Assembly: GCA_038363925.1 (NCBI GenBank)
Contig: JAQQWL010000012.1
Location: 62,001-126,000, forward strand
Direction of reading: 5' to 3'
From: Apiospora phragmitis
Taxonomy: Eukaryota > Ascomycota > Sordariomycetes > Amphisphaeriales > Apiosporaceae
Length of the DNA stretch: 64,000 nucleotides
The position numbers were made by a program, and so were the translations under genes. The notes under the pieces are model-generated. The model was given only the letters and a program-made list of their open reading frames with translations, was not told where the DNA came from and searched no databases. Shown here piece after piece: positions 31,855 through 43,829 of this stretch. The first letter of the stretch is position 1. The number at the start of each line of letters is the position of its first letter.

Positions 31855-32804
31855 ATATGCGCGAACACGCTTGCGAGAGACCAAAAGGGGTACAGGGGAA
31901 GGATACTCAACAATGGGGGAATTGTGATCAGCGGAATGTGCTTTTTTGAAAGTTCACACACATTACCACACAATGGTTCATATAATCACTCACTACTATC
32001 ACTATGACCAGGTTTTCGGCCTTTATTATTTGGAGGTATCGTTAGGTAGTTACGTATATGTAAGAGCAATGGAAAATTTTGGCCTTGCTACGCATTTTCA
32101 GCGTCGTAGCGAAAGTCTGGTTCATAATAATATGATACTTGGTAAAAGCTTGGTTTAATGCAATGATCTCATCAAGGCACCGGATATTTGCCAGTAAGTG
32201 TAGTAGAGACCCCGGGAGATTGAACACATATCAAACAGACGTGCTATTGGGGCTCATGTATGAAGAGCAGACTAATTCTTCCTTTGTCAAAAACTTGTCA
32301 AGCGGTGTCAAATGCAGCCCAGGGGCGGGACACATTGCTAACTCCGTCGCATTGCTGACCATACTTGAATGCTGACGCAGCTCCAATTGCTGACGCGGCT
32401 CTCAACTCCCGGATCTGGCAATAGTACAGGGGTACTGCCACCCCGACGCGGCTGCTTGCACGTTCAATTCTATTTGCCGATCGATATGCCCCTTTACGCC
32501 GTTTAGTGATACTCATGCGCAGTGCTAGCCCAATCAGTTCGGGCGCCCCCGCCGCAATGCATACGGGAGGATGACTGCCAAGTCCGTCCGTCGGAGTTAT
32601 GGCGTCTTCTTGTAATGTCCGTGTTTTGAACCTCCAAAGAAACAAGATGGTTAAAAGACAGATGTATTTCACTCCCAATTGATTATGATTAGCAAGACCC
32701 TTGGCGAGGACATGTTGATTACTGCCTACTGAACTACACACGCTTTCATTTCTACCGAGGTTAGCACCACCAATAATCGAAAGCATACAACCTCTAGAAT
32801 TGCA
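31855..32804. other. Intergenic
   Basis: About 0.95 kb between the hydrophobin and the sugar transporter. Contains the transporter promoter. No other feature was recognised. Confidence 0.5.
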
Positions 32805-34465
32805 ATGCCAGAACAGCAAAAGCTCCCCTGGGATAGCGGCCATCACTCAGAGAGCACGCCTAGCTTGGGTTCCGAGCAACTCGGCATCGTCTTGGTCACC
32901 CCGCCACTACTAGAAAACCCCCAGAATACCGGCTCGATGGTGGCGCTGACCAACGCCGCCCCTTCCAAGCGCGTCGGCGACACGGCCGAGATCGACGAGC
33001 AGCTGCCGCTGGTCCCGGCCCTGCGGCGCTTCTCCAAGGTGGCCGGCTACTGCCTCGCCATGTCTGTGGCCATCGTCGGCTGGGGCTATGACCTCGTCGT
33101 CGTGGGCTCCATCGTCTCGGTCGACTCGTTCCTGCGCGAGTACGGCGAGCGCTACGGGGGAGACCTGATCATCCCCTCGTCGTGGCTGTCCCTGTGGCTC
33201 GGCCTGCCGCCCTCGGGTCCGTAACCGGCTCGGCGCTCGGTGGCTGGCTCCAGGACCGCGTGGGCCGGCGCGCCACGCTGATGCTCGGCAGCTTGGTCTC
33301 CGCCGTCGCCGTCGCCGTCATCTTCTTCTCGCACCTGCCGTCCCACCAGGGCCACCGCCGCGCCATGCTGACGGTCGGCCTCACGGTGCAGGGCCTCAGC
33401 GTCGGCATGATCAAGACGACGGCGGTCACGTACGTGTCCGAGAACGCGCCGACGTGCCTGCGAGGGCCCGCCATGGCGCTCTTCCCGACGCTGACCTTGG
33501 TCGGCCAGCTCATCGGCGCCTGCGTCGTCTACGCCGTCAACGGCGTCGCGGGCCCCACCGGCTACCTCGGCGCCTTCGGGTCCCAGTGGGCCCTCGCGGC
33601 CGCCCCCTTCGTCCTCGCCTGCATCATGCCCGAGAGCCCGGCCTACCTGGTCCGCCGGGGCTGGGAGGCGAAAGCGCTCAAGGCCGCGAGCGCGCTGTAC
33701 GCGCCGAAAGTGGATCCGCGGGGCGCGCTGGACCGGATCCGCGCCATCATCGAGGAAGAGCGCGCTGTCGAGACGCAGGCGTCGTACCGGGCCTGCTTCC
33801 ACGGCACGAACCTGCGGCGCACCCTGATCGTCGCCCTGGCTTACGTCATGCCCACCCTGTTCGGCTTGGATTTGCTCGCGAGCGCGAGCTACTTCCTGCG
33901 CCTCCTCGGCCTGCCGTCGCGCTCGGCCCTCCTGCTCCAGATCGGCGGCATTGTGGCCGGCATCCTCGCCAACGGCCTGGGCACCTGGGTCGTCTCGTGC
34001 GCTCGGCGGCGCCGGCTGACGCTGCTGTCCCTCGGCGCGGCGCTGGCGCTGTGGACGGCGCTGGGCGTCTCCGGGCTCTGGCCGCCGTCGGCGACGACGG
34101 CCTGGCTGGCGGCCGGGCTCATGATCACGGTCATCCTGGCGTGCGGGGTAGGTGCCTGGCCGGCCAGCTATGTTATCGTGGGCGAGACGAGCGCGCTGGT
34201 GCTGCGGGCGCCCACGCAAGGATTCGGCGGCTGCATGACCTATGTGGCGTCCGCCGTCATGTCCATCGTGCTGCCGTACATCTTCAGCCCGGACGCGGGC
34301 GACTTGGGGGCGAAGACGGCGTTCGTGTACACGGGACTGTGCGCGTTTGCCTTGGTGGCGGTGTGGTTGTGCGTGCCGGAGCTCAAGGGGCGTAGCATGA
34401 TGGAGATTGACCACATGTTCGAGCTGAGGTTGCCGACAAGGAAGTTTGAGCGGTGGGTCAGATGA
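32805..34465 (+). CDS. MFS sugar transporter, maltose-permease-like (one frameshift)
   Basis: The start MPEQQKLPWDSGHHSE opens a long hydrophilic N-terminus. TM1 follows (KVAGYCLAMSVAIVGWGYDL), then SFLREYGERYGG. The frame breaks at about 33205-33212 (WLGLPPSGP stop) and resumes one base later as ALGSVTGSALGGWLQDRVGR, the loop 2-3 motif. Further sugar-porter landmarks are VQGLSVGMIKTTAVTYVSE, PESPAYLVRRGWEAKA, and PELKGRSMMEIDHMFELRLP followed by RKFERW, the C-terminal ending of fungal alpha-glucoside (MAL-type) proton symporters. With one G restored (CTG-GCC) it is 553 residues, intronless, 12 TM. It probably imports a disaccharide or related glucoside at the plasma membrane. The single-base loss may be a consensus error. 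Confidence 0.83.
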
Positions 34466-34802
34466 TCCACTTTCGCACTGCCATGTACTGGCCCCTAGTC
34501 GCACGCTATGTCGGAATAATCTTGTAAGATTGCTTTCAAGGAAATCGGGGGAGAAAAAAGAGATAGACATTTATAATATCTATATACCCATGCTCATGAT
34601 CAAACATTCTGCCGACATGCGCACTATTATGGCTAATCTAGTAATGCCTACTCGACAAATACACCCTATCCCTTCGTCTGAGGACCTCTGGTAGAGATCA
34701 AGTCGTTGGACTCATATTCGTTCCGTCAAAATTCATTTAATTTAAACCATACCCCCTGTCGGCAGCACCAATATGTGTTTTAATGTCCTTCTTATATCGT
34801 CC
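34466..34802. other. Convergent intergenic spacer
   Basis: Shared 3' region of the rightward transporter and the leftward P450. It is AT-rich, with no other feature seen. Probably the left border of the diterpene-type cluster. Confidence 0.5.
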
Positions 34803-36464
34803 CTAAAGACCTTCGTTTCTGCGCCTCACCTCGAGTTTGGTGAAAGGGTTGAACAGGGTGAACTCGTGCATCACCACGTCCGGCAGCTTCTTGTTGCCTA
34901 TAAGTCGGAAGTCATACTCTAGAACGAGCTTGACCAAGACTAGCTTGGCCATGGCATTTGCCACAAATCGACCCGGGCAAGCCCAGCGGCCGGACCCCCA
35001 AGTAAGGACGTCATTATCCACGTTTCGGAAAGGCTGGCCGCCGCAGTGTCGCAGACCCTCAAACATATCTGGGTGGCGGTATGTTTCGGGGTCCATCGAC
35101 CGGGTCATAGGTACTGTTGTGATGTTCTGGCCCTTGTGCAGCCGGAGGCCTGTTGAAAGCGTAAGGTCCTCCTCAACATGGCGACTATAAAGAACCATGG
35201 CAGCAGGGGTCAGCCTTGCCGTTTCTTTCATCACCGAATCCAACTTCGGTAGACTGTTAAGGGCATTGTTGGTCCAGTGACCCTCGACGTGGTCGTAGAC
35301 CTGTCTTACTTCCTCTCTGATCTCCATCAAGAGCGATGGGCGCATACTCAGATTCGCTATCACGCCTGACACCACCCCAGCAGTACTGAAAGTAGCACCG
35401 CTCGTGAGCGCACCTACAAGCTTTGCCTGTATCTTCGGGTCTTGTTCGAGGTCGGTTTTCCCATCCTTAATCATCCATGAAATGGCATCCTGGGGCTCTT
35501 CATCATTCAACCCTTCGCACTTCCTACGCCGTATCTCTGGCACAACGACGTCTTGGATGGCCTTCCATGTCCTAGAGAGACTCCATTTCCACGGTAAAAG
35601 CCAAACGACAGTGGACTGAAGATACGACGGCACGAAGCGCATAAGAAAGACTATGGTAAAGACTGTCTCAATAGTTAGTGAGTGATTTCTCGAGCAAGTC
35701 CTAATGATAAGTACTTTGAACTCACTACTTCTGGTGTGCCGATGGCATAACCGAACAATTTCTGGGTCGTCGCATAATGGCGATCCGTAGAGCATCAGCG
35801 CTACCGCCTCGCTGACAAACTCGACGAAGAGGTCGAGCGGCTTGATAATGGCCGTATCTCCTGGCGTTTGCGGCATTGCGCGCGCTACTGCAGTGGATAT
35901 CCGCCGGCCCATAGGCTCGATCTGCTGTGGCAGTGCCGGACTCAGCCGGTTCAATAACACCTTGACGTGGAACCCGGTCTCTCGCACGATGTCAATCCCC
36001 GTGATGTGACCCAAAAGCGTCTGTGCGTGGAACTTGCGCGTACTGACTACATCGGCGGAGAGCTGATTCAGCTCGGGGATCATCGAGGCCGGGAGGATCG
36101 TCACCTTCATGTCGCCTCGGGCAAGGACATACGGCTTGTCGCCATACTAATTTGCATTTGTTTGGTCAAATCTTCATTTCTGTGAATAGCGTGTTTTTGA
36201 AATTTCATGGGCCCTTACCTTCACGTGGGCCTGATGCAGAATGTTTTTGGCCCAGAAGCCCCATCGGATCCGGGTGATGAGCTGGGGTTCGAGACGGAAG
36301 GTACGGTTCGTCACTGGGAGTTTCGGCATTCCACCACGTGGGATTGCATGCCAGCAAAGATGGACCAAGCAGGCCAAGACCAGGAGCACCGCATATCTAT
36401 TCAAATACTCCGCTAAAGAGAATGTGAGGGCACGGAGCCCGTCTGCAAGGGATTCTATGGCCAT
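34803..36464 (-). CDS. Cytochrome P450 of the putative diterpene cluster
   Basis: Model: 36464-36219, 36146-35726, 35662-34803 (GT-AG, phases agree), 508 residues, frame intact. An N-terminal membrane anchor (YAVLLVLACLVHLCWHA) is followed by a short PKLPVTN hinge. The I-helix region is TSGATFSTAGVVSGV, the ExxR motif KETARLTP, the meander HPDMFEGLRH, and the haem loop WGSGRWACPGRF with the Cys ligand and Arg in place. The WGxGRxACPGR form, with Trp at the first position, is typical of the fungal P450 group that contains ent-kaurene oxidase and other terpenoid hydroxylases. ER-bound, NADPH-P450 reductase dependent. It is transcribed away from the rhodopsin-like gene, about 1 kb distant. Substrate inferred only from context. 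Confidence 0.9.
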
Positions 36465-37050
36465 GTTGATGACGATGAAATCCTCGGGGCAGCTGTTGTA
36501 ATCCTTTCGGGTGTGGTAGTTGTGAATATGCCGGCCAGACCTATGTGTGTTTCTCGGCCACGAAAGTGGATGACATCTGTTGGCTCATGGGATATGAGTC
36601 GATGGGAGATTTTGGTCTACTTGGGTACTCAAGAAACTGTTTCCGATGCAAATTTCCGATATAGGTTATGAAGACGACCATACATATCTGACCATCTGGA
36701 ACATGTTGGCAGCCCTCGTATAAGCTTTATGGCATGCAGGTGACGTGAGATTTGTGACACCATGGTAGCCCTACCAAGCGCTACAGTACGTCTTGATGGG
36801 TGGTTGTGGTACTTGCATGTACCTCATGGTGACTTAAGCTGCCGGAGGGCAAGGACAGGAAAGGAAGGCCGGCGGAAACGGGACCGGTGCAGTAGCCGCC
36901 GAGCTGTGGATTGACAGCGTGGTAGTCTCAAGATTGGAGACGAGCCCGGCAGCGTGGGGGCACAGCAGCTGCAGCGTTTCATTACTTACCTGCCCCTCGT
37001 TTCCGGACGGAAATGCCCGACATAACGCCGTCTGTTGGTTGGCAAATGCG
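36465..37050. promoter_or_regulatory. Divergent promoter region, left part
   Basis: Upstream of the leftward P450 (start 36464) and part of the 1-kb interval it shares with the rightward membrane-protein gene (start 37477). CCTCGG occurs at 36482-36487 close to the P450 start. No coding region was found. Confidence 0.4.
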
Positions 37051-37220
37051 GCAGGCTGTATATACTGCGTTGCAGATTACTGCCTCCTGTTTTTCACCGA
37101 ACTCCCAAATCACACCCACACTCATTGTCGAAACGGCAGGCTGCATATACTGTGTTGCAGATTACTGCCTCTCGTTTTTCACCGACCTCCAAAATCACAC
37201 CCACACTTATTGTCGAAACG
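37051..37220 (+). repeat. 85-bp tandem repeat, two copies plus partial
   Basis: The unit beginning GCAGGCTGTATATACTGCGT at 37051 recurs at 37136 and its first bases again at 37221, a period of exactly 85 bp. The two full copies differ at only a few positions (for example TGTATA/TGCATA, TGCGTT/TGTGTT). The repeat occupies the middle of the divergent promoter between the P450 and the membrane-protein gene. Confidence 0.9.
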
Positions 37221-37476
37221 GCAGTTGCTCGCCAAAGAGCGGCGAGTGAACCAACAAAACCCGAAATATCTTGGGGGCGAAGAGTCAATCAAGTTACAGC
37301 GCGGAGGAAATGCGTGATCAACTGTCGTTTTCTTTTCTACCAGTAATACTTAAGTTCTGAGGGAGAGCTATGTCCGTCTGGCGCAGGTGCTCGCAATACT
37401 TGGAATTGGGTAGCTTGCATTGGTGATCATATCACTTATCTCACCTGATCGTCTTTCATCTGTTTGTCTCGCCAAG

Positions 37477-38968
37477 ATGGCGTCGCCTGAACCCGCTGCT
37501 GCATCAGACCTTTCGCTGATAACTACTGACCTCATTGTCGTATCCGCTGTTTTCCCGGTACTGTCGGCAATTGCTATCTTGCTGCGCTTCAAGGCTCGAC
37601 GGGTAACGAAAGCTGGGTTGGAGGCGGACGACTGGTGGATTCTGGCAACATGGGTGCGCGACATCTCCGTCTTCTGATCCCGCATAGCTATCCTTTGCGA
37701 CCCGGCACTCATTTACTGATCACATGCTAGCAGATATTCACCTTTGGCCTCAGCATCGTGGTCTGGGTCTTCGCCCAGATCATGGGCATAGACCACTACA
37801 AGACTGATACCCTGACAGGAGACAAGAATGCGTCTTTGGTTCGTCCTTAGCCCCTCCCACGATCCATGATACGGTGCCTGCGTATCTTGGCTTACAGTAA
37901 AAGCTTACGTCGAATTGTAGTGTCTCGTCGTGGAGTCGTTACTAACACAAAGCGACTTGACATGCGTAAAGATCGCCATCCTTCTCTTCTACCGTCGTAT
38001 CTTCCGGGTCAAGCCGTTCAGCATAGCCGTCTGGTTGGCAATTGGCGCTGTCAGCACCTGGGGCATTACCGTCTTCTTCGTAGGCCACCACCTCTCTCTC
38101 AGTTCTGCTTGCTCCCAGGCGCTATGTTTCGAATATTTTCACTGACTTCTTTCACAAAAGGTCATTCTCTTTCAAGGGGACCCACGTGAGTTCATCACAA
38201 AGGGGAAACAGGAGTTTGTACTTGACCCGATTGCCGTGGGCCAGTCCCAGGTAATTGGAACGCTCGTGTTGGACTTTATTGTCTTGATCTTCCCACTGCC
38301 CATGGTACTCAGGCTACACATGCCTTTGAGAAGAAGAATTGCTTTAGCCCTTATATTCTGGCTTGGGATTATGTGAGTGCTCGGTTAACACGTTATAACA
38401 TCAGCTCAGCCTCTAACCTAGGGTTTCATCAGCTGCTGTGCCGCTGCACTAGCACGGGTTATACTTATCCATCAGATTCATCAGAACATAATTGACACTC
38501 CAAGCCTCGTTTGTATGTCTTCCCATTCCTTCTTTTCCTCTTCCTGATTCTTCCGATTCGTGAGTGCTCTTCTGGATCCTGACACCCGCAATACCAGATA
38601 CCCAAAAGACACAGTTCATCTTCCTCCTGATGGAGCCTAACGCATCCATCATTGCGGCTTGCCTTCCATGCTATGCCCCCTTGTGGGGCATAGGCAAAGA
38701 TATATTCTTGCGTAGCTACCGGTCCCTGCTCTCCCTCACAGACCAGAGCCCGCTGAGGCGCTTTTCAAATCACAGCCGTCTCGCCGATGGGCTGTCCTCT
38801 AATGTGTCGCAGGAAGGCATATCACAGGACCCGGGATGGGATGGAGAAGCACAGAACCATGTAAAAATTGGGAGCCACGCTCGTCACTCCAGCGAATGTG
38901 CCCCAATCCCGCTCGAGAATTATGGGAAGATTCAAGTTACCCGCGGTGTGGACATTGTTTCCAAGTGA
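37477..38968 (+). CDS. Rhodopsin-like (PTH11-type) integral membrane protein
   Basis: Model: 37477-37653, 37734-37838, 37921-38079, 38161-38372, 38433-38512, 38598-38968, 367 residues; phases agree. Hydrophobic segments occur in series: DLIVVSAVFPVLSAIAILL, a DDWWILATW turn, IFTFGLSIVVWVFAQIMGI, CVKIAILLFYRRIF, WLAIGAVSTWGITVFFV, GTLVLDFIVLIFPLPMVLRL, RIALALIFWLGI, and MEPNASIIAACLPCYAPLW. DDWW, the KxSILxFYxRIF-like block, D-x-x-x-L-x-x-P-L-P-M and ExNxxIIxACLP are hallmarks of the fungal rhodopsin-domain family (PF20684), often called PTH11-like, putative surface receptors. A hydrophilic C-terminal tail follows. Exon borders after 38373 are the least certain. Its place in the cluster may be incidental or sensory. 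Confidence 0.78.
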
Positions 38969-39387
38969 TTGCACTCTATCAGTCTATTAACGAGACGATT
39001 CGGGTGAGTTTGCCTAGTTGATAAGATTCGTCGAGAGTAATTAGAATCACATATCAAAATTGCACACAATAACTTGTCAACATTTCCATTTCATTGACTT
39101 TTATATCTCTACACCGTCTTGCTCTTTCTTGTCTTACTATATGTTTACCATGGTACAGTGCAATAGTACTGACAAGATTATTGTGAACAATTTATGTTGT
39201 AGTTTCTAGTATCCTCTGCCTCGTGTTGGAGTCGGAGAAAAGAGAAGGCAGAGAAAAGCAGGAGCAATTAGTAGCTCGGGTAATTTGCGATTATTGATTT
39301 ATTACATCATTCTCTTGTACTAACTACTTGGCTCCATTCGCTGAAACGAAACCAATCCGGCCGATTCAGCGCTCATGGTCCTTGCAT
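38969..39387. other. Convergent intergenic spacer
   Basis: AT-rich 3' regions of the membrane-protein gene and of the following leftward P450. No other feature seen. Confidence 0.5.
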
Positions 39388-41125
39388 TCACTGTTGTCTG
39401 CGGCGAACCAACATCTTCTGCCATGGCCAACAAAACAGGAACTCATGCGCAAGGAGGTTGGAAGGTCTGCCATGGCCTGGGAGGAATCGAAATTCGTACT
39501 CAGTGAGAAGCTTAACGAACAGCATCTTGATGATCAAGCTCGCGAAGAATCTCCCGGGACAGGCCGACTTGCCGTACCCAAAGTTCAGCGCAGTTTTACC
39601 TGGGGAGGTAAACAAGCGCTCCCTGTCGTCTTCAGCGGCCCGGGCCGTCGCCGCCGCCGAAACTTCTCCTCTTTTTGGCGGGGTGGATTGGGGAGCACGG
39701 TAGTAGCGCAAGCCGTCGAATCGGTCAGGGTTCGGCGTATTGGCCGGGTCATTCTCGATTGCGTATACCGGCATGCACGCGTATGTCCCTCTGGGCATAC
39801 GCAGGCCACTACTGAACGTGAATTCCTCCTTAAAGAGCCTTTTCATGCCCAGGGTGGTAGGCGGGGACATGCGTTGAGACTCGCGGAGTACACTGTCCAG
39901 CTTATATAATGCATTGTAGCGGTCTGGGTTAACGCGCGCTACCCAGAGTCCTCGTCAAAAGCCGATTCAATCTCGCCTCGCAACTCGCTAATAAGATCAT
40001 CTCCACTAGCGGTGATATCATAAAGTACGTTAACCATCCTCAGCAGCGTGGTGTGTACTGACGCAAGAGCTAGGAGTACCTCAATGTGGGCAATGGTGTC
40101 GGAGTCTCGGTCCGCACCCTTGGCAGATTCGGCGAGCCACGATAGTACATTGGAGGTCTCAGGATCAAAGCCATCGGGGGTAGAAGTTTGATCCCCACGT
40201 AAAAGCTCGTTTATCTTGGGTCTCAGGACGTCTTTCCCTTGGCGGAGATAGCGTCGCCCTCTCCAAAACGAGGTAGGATCCTACAGACGAGGGGTTGTGC
40301 CCATTGCGGAAGTATGCGTAGAACCACGACGGTTTTGAACACTACAACGTTGGTTAGCTCCCGAGTACTGCTTGAACCATCCAGAGCGCATCGGGCCTGA
40401 CAAACAATCTTCGGTGAACTGGGTCGCTACATCGAGCCATCGCTGGTCTCGGCAGAAGCCGGGTCCAACCAACGCGCGTGCGGTCAGCCGCGCAGAGATG
40501 TTGCCAAAGATCTGGTAGGGTTGGAACTCGGCCCAATCACCGTTTTGCGGTGCTAGGAAGGATTCTTGGAATGCAAACCGGAGCTCCTCCTCAAGGGCCG
40601 GAGTGAGCAAGGGCAGCCGCGGCGTGAGCTTCCGCTGAACTATAGAGTGGTGTATCCGACTCTCCAGAATGAGGTTCAGTCCGGTATATGGACCAAGAAG
40701 ATCGCGTTCGAGGGCGCCATGGGGACTGGCAACGGGGGAGGGTACGGCAGAGAGTTCCTCGAGCAGTGTGGGTGGCAGAATAACGATGTAGCCTTCGTTT
40801 CGTAATAGCTGGAAGGCCTCCGACTTGTACTGCACATATAGACATCAGTTATGTATTGTTATCACGAGATAGGTAGCTAAAGGTGCAGTCTTTCTAAACA
40901 TGGTATTCGGTTGACACATACAGCTTGGTAGCCTGCCTGCACCATTCTTGCACCGTTCCTGAAGAAGTCAAAGTTAACTTTGAATCGTGGTGTTATCCTC
41001 CATTTGTCGCCAACCAATGGGTATTCAGCATGCTTCTGGTTCGAAACTGCATTAATGAAATAGTACACAAGTAGAACCACAACAGACGACCACAAAAGCT
41101 GCGCATTACTGTACTCCATAGCCAT
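39388..41125 (-). CDS. ent-Kaurene-oxidase-like cytochrome P450 (two frameshifts)
   Basis: Exon 1 (41125-40922) gives an anchor (LLWSSVVVLLVYYFINAV), EYPLVGDKWRITPRFKVNFD and GARMVQAGYQA. Exon 2 (40829-40406) gives YKSEAFQLLRNEGYIVILPP, then RIHHSIVQRKLTPRLPLL, ISARLTARALVGPGFCRDQR and WLDVATQFTED. Exon 3 from 40341 begins FKTVVVLRILPQW and carries LLALASVHTTLLRM (I helix), KLDSVLRESQRMSP (ExxR), FDGLRYY and the haem loop FGYGKSACPGRFFAS. The order and wording closely follow fungal ent-kaurene oxidase (gibberellin P450-4), which oxidises C-19 of ent-kaurene. Two apparent one-base losses (about 40278 and 39941) break exon 3. If they are consensus errors the gene is complete. The exact substrate is inferred. 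Confidence 0.78.
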
Positions 41126-41804
41126 AGTAAGAAGTAGAGGCGTAGGGGGCCGAGGCGAATCACTCTCGGGTGTTCGTTTTGCCCAACTATTAAGTGCTGG
41201 GTAGGGTCTTGTCTCGTCGCCGAGGTGATACGAAGTCGCAATACCGGGTCAGACATCATAACATCATCCGTTTTCACTTAGTGTTCCCAGAGACCTAGCG
41301 GCTGCAGCCTCATCTTAATAGCACCGCTATCCGCTATCTTTGTGTAATCTGTAGAGCTACCCGATATGCACTGTAATTTCCCCAGCCTGCAACTGCCGTC
41401 CGCCACTCTTACTTCCCACACTTCTAATAGGCAGGGACGCTGCTGTGGGTCTCGCGGACTTTCGGAGTAGACAGGTAGATCATACCCCGATCCGAAGTTT
41501 TATTTGCAATTAATATAAATACTTATGCATATGCATCCCTGTGCATGCAATGGCAAGCTGCCAACCAACTCCGTACCACCCCTTTACATTACAGGTTGGC
41601 CGCCTTTTTCTATTCTCCTCACACTGTGCAGTCTGAACCAGGCTGCCAGGATCTGTCTTACGGCTTCTGCTCATTGCCCAGTTCAGTTTCACCCCACAAC
41701 TAACATCCAGACAAACAAGGACTCAACCGCCCACGCCTAGGCACGGATGACATCTACCTGTATACTTAAATTTCTCACCAAAGAGCACAGATTCCGACGC
41801 CATA
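41126..41804. promoter_or_regulatory. Bidirectional promoter between P450 and MFS transporter
   Basis: 679 bp separate the divergent start codons. CCGAGG occurs at 41150-41155 and CCGAGGT at 41220-41226. The same core, on the other strand, is found twice in the GST/cyclase promoter. No coding region seen. Confidence 0.45.
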
Positions 41805-43612
41805 ATGCAGTCCAGTCCGGCAGGGGAGAAGGGAGGTTCTGCTTCAGCAGAATCGAATAACCATTCTTTTGCCAAGAGAAACGACGAGCCAAACGCTGCT
41901 GCTGTTATCGACGATTCCATCGATCCGGCCAACGAGGTACGAGGCACCAAGCTACTCCTCATCCACACAGCCCTTTGCCTCTGCACCTTCCTTGTAGGCC
42001 TTGACTTCAACCTGCTGGCCGTCGCAATTCCCAACATCACGGCAGAGTTCAACTCCATTCAAGATGTCGGCTGGTATGGTGCTGCTTTCCAACTCGCGCT
42101 GTGTTCCACGCAGTCGCTGGCGGGGAAGCTCTATGTCCTGTTCCCCAAAAAGCTGGTCTACCTGCTGTTCCTCTTCATCTTCGAAATCGGCAGCCTCTTG
42201 TGCGCTCTGGCGCCGTCATCGCAGGCCTTGATCGTCGGCCGGACCATCACGGGTCTGGGCGCATCTGGCATATTCGCGGGTGGTCTGACGATATTGACCA
42301 CCATCGTTCCCTTGCACAAACGTTCCATCTTCACCGGGACCATCAATTCGACCTTCGCCCTTGCTAGCATCGTCGGTCCGGTCCTAGGAGGAGCACTGAC
42401 CGAGTACGTTACATGGCGGTGGTGCTTTTACATCAATCTCCCCATTGGGGGGTTTGCCGGTATTGTCTGCGCCATGCTTCTCCGGCTCCGGGCAGCGCAG
42501 ACAGAGCGTGTACCCCTTGCTAAGAAGCTCAAGGGGCTGGATGGGCTGGGATTCATCTTCTTCGCTGGCGCCCTTACTATGCTTCTGTTCGCATTTCAAT
42601 GGGGAGGTATTCAGTATGCTTGGAACTCGGCCATGATTATTGGACTTCTCGTGGGGTCTGTAGCGACAGCCTCCCTATTTGCCTGCTGGCAATTGTACTT
42701 GCAGGACGATGCTCTGATACCACCTAGTCTATTCAAGACCCATCGAAACATCCCGCTTGTAATCGGCAGTGCCTTTTTTCTCAACGGTCCCTTCCAGGCT
42801 GTCATCTACTGGCTTCCCATCTGGTTCCAGGCATCCTCGGCGTATCACCGGTCCAGAGTGGTACTTACTATCTCCCGACCGTTATCTCCGACGTTATAGC
42901 TGCTTTCGTAAGCGCTGGTGTCGTGATGAAAATCGGGTACTGGAACCCTTTACTGTTACTGGCTGAAGTGTTCGCGTCGCTAGGTGGCGGCCTCCTGTCG
43001 ACGCTCCATCTTCAAGCATCCATGGGGAAGATCATCGGATACCAAATCTTTGGAGGCATTGGCTACTCCATGGCCACTACAATGGTGGGCTACATGAAAC
43101 TCTCACTACCTCTTCACCTTTCTCTGGTCTTTGAACTGATGCCTGAGGATGAAAAATAGATGCATGTTGCAGTACAAGCTTCTTTGCCAAAGGAGATCGC
43201 ACCTCTCGGCGCGACAACACTATTGACATTCGTGTCTGTCAGCTGCACCATCTTTCTGGGCCTCGGTCAGTTGGTTTTCCAGACACGCCTGAAGGTCAAC
43301 TTGGCATCGGTTGTGCCACCGGAAGTTGTGGATCGAGTTATCTCGGCTGGAGCGACGAACCTAGCGTCTGTTGTTGACGAAGGGCTACTACCTGCCGTGA
43401 TCGAAAACTATGGCAAATCCGCCACTCAAGTTTTTGTGAGTGTTTCTCGTTACCCCTTCGTGCTCGTACATCTATCGGTAGACATTAACTGACTCAAAAT
43501 AATCAAGTATATCACGGCCGCCGCTCCGGTCCTATCCTTCTTGCTCGTGTTGTGCTGCAAATGGACCTCCACGAATACAGCTTCCAAGAAAAAGGTTGAG
43601 ACACCATCTTAG
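41805..43612 (+). CDS. MFS multidrug-type transporter, DHA2 family (one frameshift)
   Basis: Model: 41805-43084, 43160-43435, 43508-43612; about 553 residues after restoring one base at about 42832. A hydrophilic N-terminus precedes TM1 LLIHTALCLCTFLVGLDFNL and the motif D1-type AVAIPNITAEFNSIQDVGWY. Then come GKLYVLFPKKLVYLLFL, GRTITGLGASGIFAGGLT, GPVLGGALTEYVTWRWCFYI (motif C GxxxGGxxT plus WRW) and NLPIGG, all typical of 14-TM drug:H+ antiporters. After the break, ILGVSPVQSGTYYLPTVISD follows WFQ as expected. The C-terminal half ends with LPKEIAPLGATTLLTF and AAPVLSFLLVLCCKW. It probably exports the cluster product or a toxic intermediate across the plasma membrane. It shares a promoter region with the neighbouring P450. 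Confidence 0.85.
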
Positions 43613-43829
43613 CTGAGATTGCCATATAGTGTTAGCTGGGATTTGGTTTGCGTGAGTGGCTTACGTAAATAGCTCAGGAAATGAAGTAAGGTGTCTTGGT
43701 TATTCTGCAGTAGTAACCTTAAGTCTTGATAATTACCAACAATCACGCCAAACTCCGAGAAGAGAGGAATTACTAATAGTTAGGACCAATGTGTGATAAA
43801 AGGCAGTATACTAGTTATTCATTGTCCTT

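Noticed and set aside
33152..34570. 472-codon minus-strand open frame
   Set aside because: It lies opposite the sugar transporter and is rich in Arg, Gly, Gln and Ala, the typical shadow of a GC-rich gene. No motif.
36207..36501. Plus-strand frames across the P450 start
   Set aside because: Antisense to exon 1 of an intact P450 with clear motifs.
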